Assembly (NCBI GenBank): GCA_903904755.1
Contig: CAIVDV010000053.1
Coordinates: 1 to 64,000, forward strand
Direction of reading: 5' to 3'
Source of the DNA: an uncultured Acidobacteriaceae bacterium
Lineage (GTDB): Bacteria; Acidobacteriota; Terriglobia; Terriglobales; Acidobacteriaceae
DNA length: 64,000 bases
A model generated the notes under the pieces. It did no database searches and was not told the origin of the DNA. It worked only from the letters and a program-made list of their open reading frames with translations. This document shows, in pieces, positions 55,406-64,000 of this stretch; the stretch's first letter is position 1, and each line of letters opens with the position of its first letter. The translations under genes were made by a program, and so were the position numbers.

Positions 55406-55908
55406 CCCAACCTCCTCCTCCCGGATCTCAGTCAATCTCCGGGCAGATGCTCCTTCGCAAATTCCCCATCCCGGAAGATACAAGGTATTTCTTTTCATGT
55501 ACTTATATGGCACTTGCAAAAACAGGGAAGCCCCAGGAACGACATCCTGGCCTGCTCTGCACGGCGCTCACGACCAGACCGCGGAATTTCCATCAGAGTT
55601 TTTGGCAACCTGTCAAGTGCAACAGCCACACAACGCTGCAAGCATAGTAACACTTTCTGGTAATCCACATTTCGGTTACTGTGGTAAACTTTAGTTATCA
55701 AAGGTAACCATTTCGTGGTGCACTTGGGATGGGAAAAAGTAACCATTACTCAGATGTCCGCAAATGAGCCAGTTCTAAGGGAAGCAAATCCACTGGGCGA
55801 TACCCCTAATAGCCACCAGTGGAATCCGGCCTCGAAAGACGCTGGAATGCTCCAGAAGCACTTGGAACCGGTTTCACAAATGCACCAGAAGTGATTGGGA
55901 GGTAATTC
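55406..55908. other. Intergenic region with repeated GTAACC-type motifs
   Basis: This 503-bp region between the divergent small protein and GH39-like genes is AT-richer in its second half. GTAACCATT occurs at 55704-55712 and again at 55739-55747, and related GTAAC or GTTAC motifs appear near 55645-55690, so there may be a cluster of operator half-sites. No convincing gene is found: short readings on either strand lack a ribosome binding site and coding bias. The right end carries GGAGGT used by the next gene. Confidence 0.4.
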
Positions 55909-58221
55909 GTGAACATCAATACAACATCTCTCCGGGCAGTCTTCATGCTGATTCTTCTCTCATTCGTCGGGATGCATTCCGTTCCGGGGCAAACCCCCAC
56001 CCCCCTCCGGACCAAGGCAACCGTCCCTGCAGCAACTCTCCCCAAGTTCAGCAACCCCAGCGGTGCTTTTTACCAGCCATTTTCTCTCTCACTCAGTGAC
56101 TCAACATCCTGCGCAACGATTTACTACACTACCGATGGAACGGCCCCCACGCCTTCATCCAGCGTATACACCGCGCCAATTCAGCTCTCTTCGACGACGA
56201 TGGTGAAGGCAATCGCGAAGTGCACTGGCGGTTCTGCAAGCAGCACCCTCTCCGGCACGTACACATTTGCCCCCGCGCCGAAGCCAGTTTTCAGTGCAAA
56301 GGCGGGCACCTACTCCACTCCCGTCAGTGTCCAGATGACAAGCACGGCGGCTTGCGCGGCGCTCTACTACACCACAGACGGTTCCCTTCCAACCGCCTCC
56401 TCTGCCCGCTTCTCCTCCCCCATCACGGTCCGCTCCAATACGGTCATCAATGCCATCTCGCTCTGCAACGGCGGCATCCCGAGTTTCGTCAGCACGGCTT
56501 CCTACAAGCTGGTAGCGCCTGCTGCTCCCACCTTCAGTTCGCCTGCGGGCAGCTACAACCGGTCGGTTTCCGTAACCATCAAGGACTGCACCTCCGGAGC
56601 GGTGATCCACTACACCACTGACGGCAGCGTGCCCACCGCCGCTTCGCCCGTCGCTTCCGTTCCGGTCACGTTGACCAACAGCTCCTCGCAGAGCAGCAAA
56701 CAGACCCTGAGCGCGGTTGCCATCAGCTCGAGCGGAATCTCCAGCGCTACCTCTTCCGTTATCTACACCATTCTCAACCCGAATGCTCCTGTAGCCAGCG
56801 CCAACTCCCAGGCTTCCTTCTTCGGGACCACCCCCATTGTGCTCCAGCAGAATTCGGATTGGCCGCAGATTTCTGCGGGTACCATTCGCATCTGGGGATG
56901 GACCAACCTTTGGGCGGTGCTTAATCCCTCCCGCGGCACCTACGACTGGAGCGCTCTCGACAATGAGATTGCTGCCGCTCAGGCGCACGGCGCCCAGCTC
57001 ATCTTCACCTTCGGTGCGGTACCCCAGTGGGCGATTCCGTCCAACCTCGTAATCACTTCCATCAGTCGCACCGCGAATGTCGTCAAGGTAACAACTGCGG
57101 TTCCGCATCACCTCTTTTACAACTCCACCTACCCCAAGAGCGACCAGAGCCGCATCACCATCAAAGGCGTTGCTGACACCACATTCAACGGCACCTTTAC
57201 CCTTTCCGGAACCCCGGACGCAACCACGTTGACCTTCGCACAAACCGGAACCACCGCCTCCTCCACCGGCGGGTCCGTCACTTCCACCTGCGGCGGAAAT
57301 GCTGACCCGACCGGCTGCGCTGAGGCGCCCCTGCAACTCAGCGACTGGGACACCTTCGTGCAGGCGCTCATCCAGCACCTGGGCCCTGGAGTGATCAAGT
57401 ACTGGGAAATGTGGAACGAAGCCAATCTCGGTGATACCTGGCGCGGCGACCCGGCCTATCTGGTAACCATGGCCTCGGACGCGCGCAACATCATCAAGGC
57501 GACCGACCCCAACGCGGTCATCCTCAGCCCGTCAACCACCATTGACTTCGAAACTCAGGATCTGTGCCAGAACTATGACGCTCGCTGCGGTTCCACCTGG
57601 CTGAACAAATGGCTGGCTGCCGGCGGTGCAAAGGTCATCGACGGTGTCGCCTTCCACGGCTATCCCGAGTACGGCGAAGCCCCGGAGCAGATTGCCGGAC
57701 AGATTACGCTCCAGCAGATGGCCATGAACCAGAATGGCGTCGGTTCCCTGCCCATCGTCGATACCGAATCAAGCTGGGGCACCAACGACCTGGTCAACGA
57801 CCCCCAGGCTCAGGTCCAGTTCCTCAGCCGCCACTTTATGATTGAGCACTCCATGGGCCTCGCAGCCTCATCGTGGTACTCCTACGACGACACGGACTGG
57901 GGCACGCTGTGGACCGCCACTGGCGGACTCACAGCTCCTGGTTTCGCACTCAACGAGATTGCCCAGTGGCTGACCGGCACGACCATTTCTCAGGCCTGCA
58001 CTCCCGCCGTGGCCGATCCGAATACCTGGACCTGCTCCTATACCCGGCCCAATGGCTACCAGGGCCTGGCTGTGTGGAATACCGCAGGAATCTCAAGCTA
58101 CACGGTTCCGGCAGGTTTCAACCAGTATCGCGACCCGAACGGCAACCTGATTGCCATGGCGGGGACGACGGTTACTACCTCGCCGTTGCCCATCCTTCTT
58201 GAAAACCAGAGCGCATTCTAA
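55909..58221 (+). CDS. Secreted GH39-like glycoside hydrolase with three chitobiase C-terminal-type domains
   Basis: A 770-residue exported protein that starts at GTG 55909, with GGAGGT 6 bases upstream, and has a signal peptide to about residue 28. Three CHB_HEX_C-type modules follow (about 45-300), each with a core like IYYTTDGTAPTPSSSVYTAP. The TIM-barrel hydrolase contains RIWGWTNLWAVLNPSRGTYD, acid/base Glu in WEMWNEANLG and nucleophile Glu in IVDTESSWGT. Between barrel strands (about residues 380-465) lies an extra beta-rich module (FNGTFTLSGTPDATTLTFAQ). The architecture resembles PslG-like GH39 hydrolases. The gene converges on and overlaps the exopolysaccharide operon end by 4 bp. 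Confidence 0.8.
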   Translation: MNINTTSLRAVFMLILLSFVGMHSVPGQTPTPLRTKATVPAATLPKFSNPSGAFYQPFSLSLSDSTSCATIYYTTDGTAPTPSSSVYTAPIQLSSTTMVKAIAKCTGGSASSTLSGTYTFAPAPKPVFSAKAGTYSTPVSVQMTSTAACAALYYTTDGSLPTASSARFSSPITVRSNTVINAISLCNGGIPSFVSTASYKLVAPAAPTFSSPAGSYNRSVSVTIKDCTSGAVIHYTTDGSVPTAASPVASVPVTLTNSSSQSSKQTLSAVAISSSGISSATSSVIYTILNPNAPVASANSQASFFGTTPIVLQQNSDWPQISAGTIRIWGWTNLWAVLNPSRGTYDWSALDNEIAAAQAHGAQLIFTFGAVPQWAIPSNLVITSISRTANVVKVTTAVPHHLFYNSTYPKSDQSRITIKGVADTTFNGTFTLSGTPDATTLTFAQTGTTASSTGGSVTSTCGGNADPTGCAEAPLQLSDWDTFVQALIQHLGPGVIKYWEMWNEANLGDTWRGDPAYLVTMASDARNIIKATDPNAVILSPSTTIDFETQDLCQNYDARCGSTWLNKWLAAGGAKVIDGVAFHGYPEYGEAPEQIAGQITLQQMAMNQNGVGSLPIVDTESSWGTNDLVNDPQAQVQFLSRHFMIEHSMGLAASSWYSYDDTDWGTLWTATGGLTAPGFALNEIAQWLTGTTISQACTPAVADPNTWTCSYTRPNGYQGLAVWNTAGISSYTVPAGFNQYRDPNGNLIAMAGTTVTTSPLPILLENQSAF

Positions 58222-58922
58222 AGCGGCAGGCCGTCGACGATCCTTCCAGGGTTGTCGACGGCCAACGCACGTGCGGCCTCTTCACCCACGATTTTAGCGG
58301 CGGCGGCTACCCCTGCGCTCAGAACCAGCGGACGCCGAACCGGGTCGTGACCATCCGACACAATGCAGTGCACCAGACCCCTCTTCAGCATCATCTCGGC
58401 ACGCTGCCGAATCTCCTGCCCCCAGAACCCCGTCAGGGAATTGCCGGTTATCGCGGATAAGCACCCGGCTTCGGTCCACTCTTCCAGCAATTCAACCTGG
58501 TTCCGGAGAAACGTGTTCCGCTCAGGGTGTGCCAGCACGGGAATCAAGCCAAGCCCGCGCAGCTCGTGCAGTCCCTCCTCATTCTGGTTCGGACGAAGAA
58601 TCTCACTCGGCTCAACCAGAATGTAGTTTGTCGACCCAAGGGTGAACCCTTTCGGGTTCTGTACTGCCCGGTCAAGGTTGTCGTAACTGAGCGTGAATTC
58701 GCAACCCAGGCTGAACTTCAGGTCAGGGTACCGCTCCCGGAGGTGCTGAATCTTCTCCTCGCCCGATTTGCGCTCAAATCGGTAGCGGCGGTCGCAATGC
58801 GGAGTCGGAACAATATGCCGGATTCCATCCGCATAGGCCGCCTCGCACATCGCATAGGTCTCTTCCCAACTCTTCGGGCCGTCATCGGTGAACGGCAAGA
58901 GATGACAGTGGATGTCAATCAT
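58218..58922 (-). CDS. CpsB/YwqE-type PHP-fold tyrosine-protein phosphatase
   Basis: A 234-residue metal-dependent phosphatase that removes phosphate from bacterial tyrosine kinases controlling polysaccharide export. PHP motifs are IDIHCHLLPFTDDGP, IVPTPHCD, GCEFTLSYDN, VLAHPERNTFL and IVSDGHDPVRRP, all intact. The start overlaps the stop of the upstream glycosyltransferase (ATGA, 58919-58922). No tyrosine kinase lies within the window; it may be upstream of the truncated end of the operon. Confidence 0.9.
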   Translation of the reverse strand: MIDIHCHLLPFTDDGPKSWEETYAMCEAAYADGIRHIVPTPHCDRRYRFERKSGEEKIQHLRERYPDLKFSLGCEFTLSYDNLDRAVQNPKGFTLGSTNYILVEPSEILRPNQNEEGLHELRGLGLIPVLAHPERNTFLRNQVELLEEWTEAGCLSAITGNSLTGFWGQEIRQRAEMMLKRGLVHCIVSDGHDPVRRPLVLSAGVAAAAKIVGEEAARALAVDNPGRIVDGLPL

Positions 58923-60133
58923 TTCTTCTCCCTGTTGCGCCCGAGATCTCCCCGTATCGCTTTCTGCTGCGCAATGGCATCCTCATAGATTCCTACCAAC
59001 TGGATATAGTTCTTCGCCGGCGTATACGCTCCCAGGTACTGCTTTCGCGCACGCTCGGCCATCGTGCTGATCTCCTCAGGATGCTCAAACGCCCAGCCAA
59101 TCTTGTCTGCAAGATCACTCGAATCGCTCACCCGGAAGGTAAGCCCCGTCTGCCCGTCCACAACCAGGTCACTCACCGCGGTCACACCCGAGGAAATCAC
59201 CGGAACCCCGCATGCCAGCGACTCCAGCGCAATCATGCCAAAGGTTTCGATGGACTCTGACGGCCACACCAGAAACGCCGCCTTTTGCAGCAACGCCATC
59301 AACTCTGCTTGAGGAAGGAATGGATAGAACGCAATCCGCTCAGGATCGGCCGCCGCCAACTGGCGAACCTCTTCTTCCAGCGGGCCGCTTCCACAAATCA
59401 CCAGCTTGTGTCCCCGCAGGGTCTTCCACGCCGCCAGCAAAGTGTGCACGCCCTTCTCGCGTGTCAGCCTGCCCGCATAGATGGCGTATCCCCCACTGCG
59501 CGATCCCTGACCGGGGTCCTCAAGAAAGTGCGGCTTCACGGCTATTCGCTCGGCCGGGAAGCCTGCGCCAATCATCTTCTCCCGGAAGGCGTTCCCGAAA
59601 ACAATGTACCGGGCAATCTTTTCTGACCAGGTTCCCAGGACATGATGCGCATAGGAACTCATCCCAAGCACGCCCGTCTGCAGGCGGGAACCGCGATAGC
59701 ATCCGCGCATGATGCCTGGCCACGGAATTTTCTTCCCGACGCAGTCGTCGCAGTAGTGATTCTGGTAGAACAGTCCCCCGCTAGGGCACACAATCCGCCA
59801 GTTGTGCAGGGTTTGCACCACCGGTACACCCAGCCCCCAACAGGCCCCGTACACTGAGGGTGACAGCAGCGGAAACGTGTTGTGGAAGTGAGCGACATCC
59901 GGCTGAAATTCACGAATGATCTTGCGCAGGTTCCGATAGCTTTCCAGGTTCCAGACGGTCCCGGCCGCAAGCCCCGGAAGACTCACCAGACCGATATTTG
60001 CAAACTCTGAATTATGCCGTGAATATTCAACGACCTCGTTACCCTGTCCAACCAGCATCCGCTTCTCCGCGTCAAAGACGCGGTCTTCCCCACCGGGCAA
60101 CTGATAGAAATTGTGAGCAACCAAAATGCGCAT
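58919..60133 (-). CDS. Glycosyltransferase family 4
   Basis: A 404-residue GT-B glycosyltransferase. The N-terminal domain starts MRILVAHNFYQLPGGEDRVF with a GGED loop shared with the second GT4 in this operon. The middle has CDDCVGKKIPWPGIMRGCYR, a CxxC/Cys cluster also shared with that enzyme. The C-terminal donor domain has YAGRLTREKGVHTLLAAWK and SESIETFGMIALESLACGVP (E-x7-E motif). It adds a sugar from a nucleotide donor to the growing exopolysaccharide unit. It starts 3 bp after the stop of the deacetylase. Confidence 0.92.
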   Translation of the reverse strand: MRILVAHNFYQLPGGEDRVFDAEKRMLVGQGNEVVEYSRHNSEFANIGLVSLPGLAAGTVWNLESYRNLRKIIREFQPDVAHFHNTFPLLSPSVYGACWGLGVPVVQTLHNWRIVCPSGGLFYQNHYCDDCVGKKIPWPGIMRGCYRGSRLQTGVLGMSSYAHHVLGTWSEKIARYIVFGNAFREKMIGAGFPAERIAVKPHFLEDPGQGSRSGGYAIYAGRLTREKGVHTLLAAWKTLRGHKLVICGSGPLEEEVRQLAAADPERIAFYPFLPQAELMALLQKAAFLVWPSESIETFGMIALESLACGVPVISSGVTAVSDLVVDGQTGLTFRVSDSSDLADKIGWAFEHPEEISTMAERARKQYLGAYTPAKNYIQLVGIYEDAIAQQKAIRGDLGRNREKK

Positions 60134-60136
60134 AGA

Positions 60137-60940
60137 CTATGCCTCTGCTTTATCGACCTGAGAACTCAGCATGCGAACAGACCCGCGGGTCCATCCCTCA
60201 TGTGAAAGCAGGTCATGGTTATTCAGAAGGACTGCTTGGGAACGAAACTCGGATATGCGACTGAATACAGATTCCAAACGCTGCCAGTCCCCGGACTCTT
60301 CTATCTCCCAGGAATGGCCCCAAAGGTGAAATACGCCGCCGGTCTTCCAGAACTCATCCAGCAGCCGGTCTGCCGTCATACTCCAGTCATCTCGGCGGCA
60401 GCGCAACGCACGCAGCAAATTACCGGCATTCAGGCGCTTCAAACCGTTGCGCATCACCGCGCCTTGCCCGCTGGCATACGCCTGCACAGTCGTCGGTACC
60501 ACCGCAATTCCAGCCGCCTTGCGGGGAAAGTCGAATGACATCAACTCCACCGTCCTGGCCAGCGTAAAACCGCAACGCTTCACTTCTGCCAGATGTTCTG
60601 CGCGATAGTGCCCAAGCGGGAAACAGAAGCTCTCACAAGCCCGCCCGGTAATCGCCTCCAACTCCTGCTTGCATCCGGCAATCTCATCCTTGCCTGTCTG
60701 CAGAGGCACACTGTTCAAATCCACATGAGAAACCGTGTGCCCGCCAATCTCGAAACTCCCTGAAAGCTCGCGAATCTGAGCGGCACTCATTGTCTCCCGC
60801 TGACTTCGCAACGGCGCGTAGAACGTCCCCGGCAGGCCGTACTTGCTCAGCAACTCGGCGAGCCGCAAATCCAGCGGATGACCATCATCCCAACTGGTGG
60901 TGATAACGCAGGCCGGCGATGTCGTCTGGTGCGCGCTCAT
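60137..60940 (-). CDS. Polysaccharide deacetylase (carbohydrate esterase 4)
   Basis: A 267-residue NodB-fold hydrolase. The metal motif 1 TTSWDDGHPLDLRLAELLSK replaces the canonical TFDD with SWDD, as in many bacterial cousins. The His pair is in GGHTVSHVDLN, motif 3 is SFCFPLGHYRAEH, and a late His appears in HLWGHSWEIEE. It removes N- or O-acetyl groups from a polysaccharide or glycan precursor. There is no signal peptide, so it probably acts in the cytoplasm on a lipid-linked intermediate. It overlaps its upstream neighbour by 4 bp. Confidence 0.87.
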   Translation of the reverse strand: MSAHQTTSPACVITTSWDDGHPLDLRLAELLSKYGLPGTFYAPLRSQRETMSAAQIRELSGSFEIGGHTVSHVDLNSVPLQTGKDEIAGCKQELEAITGRACESFCFPLGHYRAEHLAEVKRCGFTLARTVELMSFDFPRKAAGIAVVPTTVQAYASGQGAVMRNGLKRLNAGNLLRALRCRRDDWSMTADRLLDEFWKTGGVFHLWGHSWEIEESGDWQRLESVFSRISEFRSQAVLLNNHDLLSHEGWTRGSVRMLSSQVDKAEA

Positions 60941-62124
60941 CGTTGCACCTCAACTTCCGTCCGCTTGGTGGCCAGGGCAGCCTGGTAAATCTCCATCATC
61001 CGGCGATAGTTCAGTTCTGGTGTGTAGTGCCGCTCATACGCGGCCCGCGCGGCCTCGCGCATCGATGCCCATCGCTCCCGGTGGTCCAGCATCCACAGAA
61101 CCTGCTCGGCAAGCGACTTCGCGTTTCCCGCTTCAAACAGCAGGCCGCTGCCCTGATGCTCAATCATCTTCGGCATATGCCCAAGGCTGGCGGCAATCAC
61201 CGGCGTTCCCTTGGAGAATGCCTCCGCCACAATGCGGCCAAAGGTTTCAAACCACTTCGACGGGAAAATCACCATCGAGGCAGATCCCATCAACTCGTAG
61301 ACCCGGTCAAGTGGCAGCGATCCCGTCAGTTCCACCGCCGGATTTGTCGCCACCGCTGCCGCAACCTCCGCCTGCAACGGCCCCGTTCCCACAATCTTCA
61401 ACTTGATTCGCCCGCCCACCAGCTTCCAGGCTTCCAGCAGCGTGTCGATTCCCTTCTCTGGAGACAGTCGCCCGACGAAAAGTGCAAACTCCCCATCCCC
61501 GGCACCCAGTCCGGTGTCCCGCACAAAGTTCGGCTTCACAAAAATCTTCTCGCCCGGCAAACCAATTTCCAGGAACTTGTCCCGCGAAAACTCGCTGAGC
61601 GCTACGTATGCCGTCACGCGGTTATTCCATGTCCCCATCAGTCGATGCACCCCGGCCATCATCGCCGGAGCAATCGAAACAAGCGGCGAATTACGGTAGC
61701 ATCCGTGCAGGATCCCGGGCCACGCCAGCCCTTTGCCGACGCACACTTCACACACCGCGCCGTCGCGGAACAGGGTCGCTCCCGGACAGCCGATGCGGAA
61801 ATTGCGCAGGCTCTGCACCGTCGGCACTCCCGCGGCATGGGCCGCGTAATAGACCGCCGGGGAAACCTGGGGAAAGAAGTTGTCAACCTTGACCAGGTCG
61901 ATCTTTTCGCTCCGGATTGTCTGCAAAATCTCGTTGTAACTGCGACGGTTCCAAATCGAGTGCACACCAATATTCAGCAGCGACTTGTCTGCAAGACTAT
62001 GGTTGTCGCAGGTGTATTCCACAATTTCGTGGCCATTGGCGCGCAGCAACGCTGCCTCGGACTCAGCCGACTCGTCCTCGCCGCCGCGCAGAAGATACCG
62101 GTTATGCACACACAGTAACTTCAT
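60937..62124 (-). CDS. Glycosyltransferase family 4 (paralogue of 58919-60133)
   Basis: A 395-residue GT-B enzyme starting MKLLCVHNRYLLRGGEDESA. It shares with the other GT4 the GGED loop and a Cys cluster, CEVCVGKGLAWPGILHGCYR. The donor domain has FVGRLSPEKGIDTLLEAWKL and SKWFETFGRIVAEAFSKGTP. The pair probably arose by duplication inside the operon and may add different sugars. The start overlaps the stop of the preceding GH39-like gene (ATGA, 62121-62124). Confidence 0.92.
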   Translation of the reverse strand: MKLLCVHNRYLLRGGEDESAESEAALLRANGHEIVEYTCDNHSLADKSLLNIGVHSIWNRRSYNEILQTIRSEKIDLVKVDNFFPQVSPAVYYAAHAAGVPTVQSLRNFRIGCPGATLFRDGAVCEVCVGKGLAWPGILHGCYRNSPLVSIAPAMMAGVHRLMGTWNNRVTAYVALSEFSRDKFLEIGLPGEKIFVKPNFVRDTGLGAGDGEFALFVGRLSPEKGIDTLLEAWKLVGGRIKLKIVGTGPLQAEVAAAVATNPAVELTGSLPLDRVYELMGSASMVIFPSKWFETFGRIVAEAFSKGTPVIAASLGHMPKMIEHQGSGLLFEAGNAKSLAEQVLWMLDHRERWASMREAARAAYERHYTPELNYRRMMEIYQAALATKRTEVEVQR

Positions 62125-63512
62125 CGCGTAGCCTCGATCTTTCCCGGCGCTTTGGCTAAGCGCATCCGTTTCTCGATCTCCATCGTCTTTCCAGCTCCCA
62201 AATGCACATCATCAGACACCCGGAACAGTACACGCTGCGGAAACACTGTTGCCGCAGGAATACCGCTTGATCCGCTGCCCGCCCTCGAAACACAACTGTC
62301 ACTCTGCGGCGTGGTTGCAATCACACTTTGCGGTGAAAATGCCGCACTCCTCTGCGGGTTCCAGTAAATAAAGCTCTCTTCTCCCGGCGCAGTCAGGCGG
62401 CAGGACCAAGTCTCGTTCGCATCGACCACGCACCCCTCCAGTCGCCGGCCTGTCATCCAGTTGCGAACCTTGTCATAGGCCGCCGCTGCGGGAGTCGAAT
62501 GATTGTTATCATTCCGGGTCATATTAACGGTAACCCAATTTCGGTTGTCCCAGGCATACCAATAAAGTCGCACTGCACCGCTGGCCCATCCCAATACCAT
62601 CGTCCGTGCCGCAAAGGCGGCCTGCTCCTCGTCATTTGAAAACTGCCGCGGTGCCGTCCATGAGGTCTCAGTATCCCACAACGGCTTATCGATATGCGCT
62701 GCAGCCATTGCTGCACGAACATCGGAGGCCAGTTCCGGAATCCGCTCTGGCGGAGCCGGTGTGGTGTACAGGTGGTAGGCAATCACATCGACCAGCTCTC
62801 CCCCACCCATCCCCAAAAACTGCTTCAGCCAGGGAATCCCGTCGTTGGTTGTCGCCGAGGGCGAAACGACCAGCGCCCCGGGATCTGCCTTGCGAATCGC
62901 GCGGGACGCCACCCGCGTCATCTCCACCATCTGCTCCACCGTGTCGTTATAGAAGCCCTTCCAATTCGGCTCGTTCCAAATCTCATACCCCTCGATACGC
63001 CCCTTGTAGCGTGCCGCCACCGTCCCCACAAAATCAGACCAGTCCTGCATCGAGCTCGGCGCACCCGTCTCGCGCGGAAAACGGCCGCCCTCCGGGAATC
63101 TCGATGCCCAGTCCGGTGTTTTTCCAAACGTGAGAAGTATCCGCACATGGCGGCTTGCCGCCAAGGCCACCAGACGATCCAGCTTTTCAAACCTGTATTG
63201 CCCGCGTGCCGGTTCAAGGTCCTTCCACGTCGTTCCCGTGTCCCAAAGCCGCAAGGTCGCAAACCCCACATCCGGCCAGGCGGTGCCTTCCAGCAGGCGA
63301 TGCACATGCATCCCGAAATACTCCGCCGGAACAGGTCCGGGTGGCCCTGCAATGGCACGCGGCCCTACCGGCCCCTGGGCCCGGCATCCCCCGGCGGCAA
63401 GCAACAGGAGAAAGGCAAACGCAACACGGATTCCCGCAAAAGCCGCGAAAATGCGCTGCGGCGATTTCTCCTGCCGGCCGGACGCGCTATTTGCCAAATT
63501 CCTCTTCCCCAT
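62121..63512 (-). CDS. GH39-like glycoside hydrolase lipoprotein
   Basis: A 463-residue protein with an N-terminal hydrophobic segment ending AFLLLLAAGGC, a likely lipobox. The barrel starts EYFGMHVHRLLEGTAWPDVG and has GFATLRLWDTGTTWKDLEPA. The acid/base is Glu in YEIWNEPNWKGF and the nucleophile is Glu in LWDTETSWTAP, the arrangement of GH39 enzymes such as PslG. It would cut a polysaccharide in the periplasm or at the outer membrane, probably the polymer made by this operon (inference). ATG at 63512 is the last start before the signal; its ribosome binding site is weak. Confidence 0.85.
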   Translation of the reverse strand: MGKRNLANSASGRQEKSPQRIFAAFAGIRVAFAFLLLLAAGGCRAQGPVGPRAIAGPPGPVPAEYFGMHVHRLLEGTAWPDVGFATLRLWDTGTTWKDLEPARGQYRFEKLDRLVALAASRHVRILLTFGKTPDWASRFPEGGRFPRETGAPSSMQDWSDFVGTVAARYKGRIEGYEIWNEPNWKGFYNDTVEQMVEMTRVASRAIRKADPGALVVSPSATTNDGIPWLKQFLGMGGGELVDVIAYHLYTTPAPPERIPELASDVRAAMAAAHIDKPLWDTETSWTAPRQFSNDEEQAAFAARTMVLGWASGAVRLYWYAWDNRNWVTVNMTRNDNNHSTPAAAAYDKVRNWMTGRRLEGCVVDANETWSCRLTAPGEESFIYWNPQRSAAFSPQSVIATTPQSDSCVSRAGSGSSGIPAATVFPQRVLFRVSDDVHLGAGKTMEIEKRMRLAKAPGKIEATR

Positions 63513-63564
63513 TCGCTCATTCCCGCAGGATCGCTGGCCACTGGTGCTCAGGCGATCCTGGCGT

Positions 63565-64000
63565 CTAGTCGTAGTATTTGTGTTCCCGGTTGAACAGCGC
63601 GGAAAAAGTGCCAAGACCCCGCGCCATAAGCGCACGGGATTTGACCGCATAATGAAAACCGAAGAGTCCGCGCGGAAGCGTGACTGCCCCCACAATCAAT
63701 CCTCCCATCGCCTTTCCAGCGCGAATGATTCGCGTTCGGAGACCTGGGCGCAGGTAGAGCATGGTGCGAGTCACTCGATTGGCTGTGCTGCGCGCCCGAT
63801 CGATGATCCAGCGCGCCGTAGTTCGCCCGGCAGGCACAATCTCAACAACCTTCGCATCTGCCGCCCAAACGAATCTCTTGCCGTCCATCCGGACGCGCTC
63901 AAAAAAATGCGTATCCTCTCCGGATGTCTTGTCGAATCGTGTATCAAAGCGGTAATTGCGTGCAATCTCGCCCTTCATGATGAGATTGTTCGTAGCCACC
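63565..64000 (-). CDS. Glycosyltransferase family 2, C-terminal part (runs off the window)
   Basis: The frame is open to the window edge. The visible 145 residues are the C-terminal part of a GT-A enzyme: NNLIMKGEI, then FDTRFDKTSGEDTHFFERVR, whose ED motif is the usual catalytic GEDTxF of GT2 enzymes. A basic tail with a probable amphipathic or membrane segment follows (AGKAMGGLIVGAVTLPRGLF). The N-terminal nucleotide-binding half lies beyond position 64000. It is the first known gene of the exopolysaccharide operon; a 52-bp gap separates it from the GH39-like gene. Confidence 0.85.
   Translation of the reverse strand, partial: VATNNLIMKGEIARNYRFDTRFDKTSGEDTHFFERVRMDGKRFVWAADAKVVEIVPAGRTTARWIIDRARSTANRVTRTMLYLRPGLRTRIIRAGKAMGGLIVGAVTLPRGLFGFHYAVKSRALMARGLGTFSALFNREHKYYD

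Noticed and set aside
55495-55746. 83-codon minus-strand reading with several cysteines
   Set aside because: It lies in an AT-rich regulatory region, lacks a ribosome binding site and has no recognisable motif.

Overview
The window looks like a chromosomal segment of a member of the Acidobacteriota, most likely class Terriglobia. This is an inference from high GC, Gram-negative envelope genes, a TPR-tailed Ser/Thr kinase, RsbU/STAS/RsbW partner switching and very large secreted proteins built from Kelch, NHL and choice-of-anchor modules. No rRNA or marker phylogeny is available here. Most genes are ordinary chromosomal ones with strong GC3 bias. About 30.5-33.7 kb reads as less GC-rich and contains degraded genes.

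Layout. 0-0.6 kb: right end of an IS3-family element cutting into a HEAT-like gene. 0.65-17 kb: housekeeping and envelope genes (polyphosphate glucokinase, priA, polyprenyl sugar-phosphate transferase, a tandem-repeat Cys-rich protein, pyrF, rlpA, a TPR protein, PspC, lysA, carboxylesterase, a peptidoglycan-binding protein, a frameshifted htrA, M28 peptidase). 17-30.3 kb: arabinofuranosidase-like lipoprotein, amidohydrolase (frameshifted) coupled to an EamA transporter, HTH-TOBE regulator, phosphoesterase, an orphan Dpp-type permease, CAP protein, an operon of Tsx-like porin + response regulator + histidine kinase, and an FAD oxidoreductase. 30.4-38.3 kb: tRNA-Asn with a good promoter, a broken alpha/beta hydrolase, GH9, a gene remnant, a three-domain kinase/M23/class III aminotransferase fusion and a GH1 beta-glucosidase. 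38.8-41.4 kb: FHA-GAF-PP2C phosphatase, STAS antagonist and RsbW-type kinase. 41.8-51.7 kb: one 3316-residue secreted protein. 52-55.4 kb: Ser/Thr kinase and a small membrane protein. 55.9-64 kb: a GH39-like hydrolase convergent with a tightly overlapping exopolysaccharide operon (GT2, GH39-like, GT4, deacetylase, GT4, CpsB-type phosphatase).

The most unusual object is the giant protein at 41757-51707. It carries a large internal duplication, a metzincin-type zinc protease motif and a 419-residue tract of 47 Gly/Ser-rich octads. The octads tend to follow a three-octad super-period and are split into three blocks by two related spacers. Other points of interest are the Cys-rich protein at 5914-6381, whose two 82-residue halves keep all six cysteines in register, the hydroxylysine-kinase-like/M23/phospho-lyase-like fusion, and the pairing of two GH39-like hydrolases with exopolysaccharide genes. 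Three genes (htrA, amidohydrolase, alpha/beta hydrolase) are each broken by a single-base shift, so sequencing error must be excluded before calling them pseudogenes.
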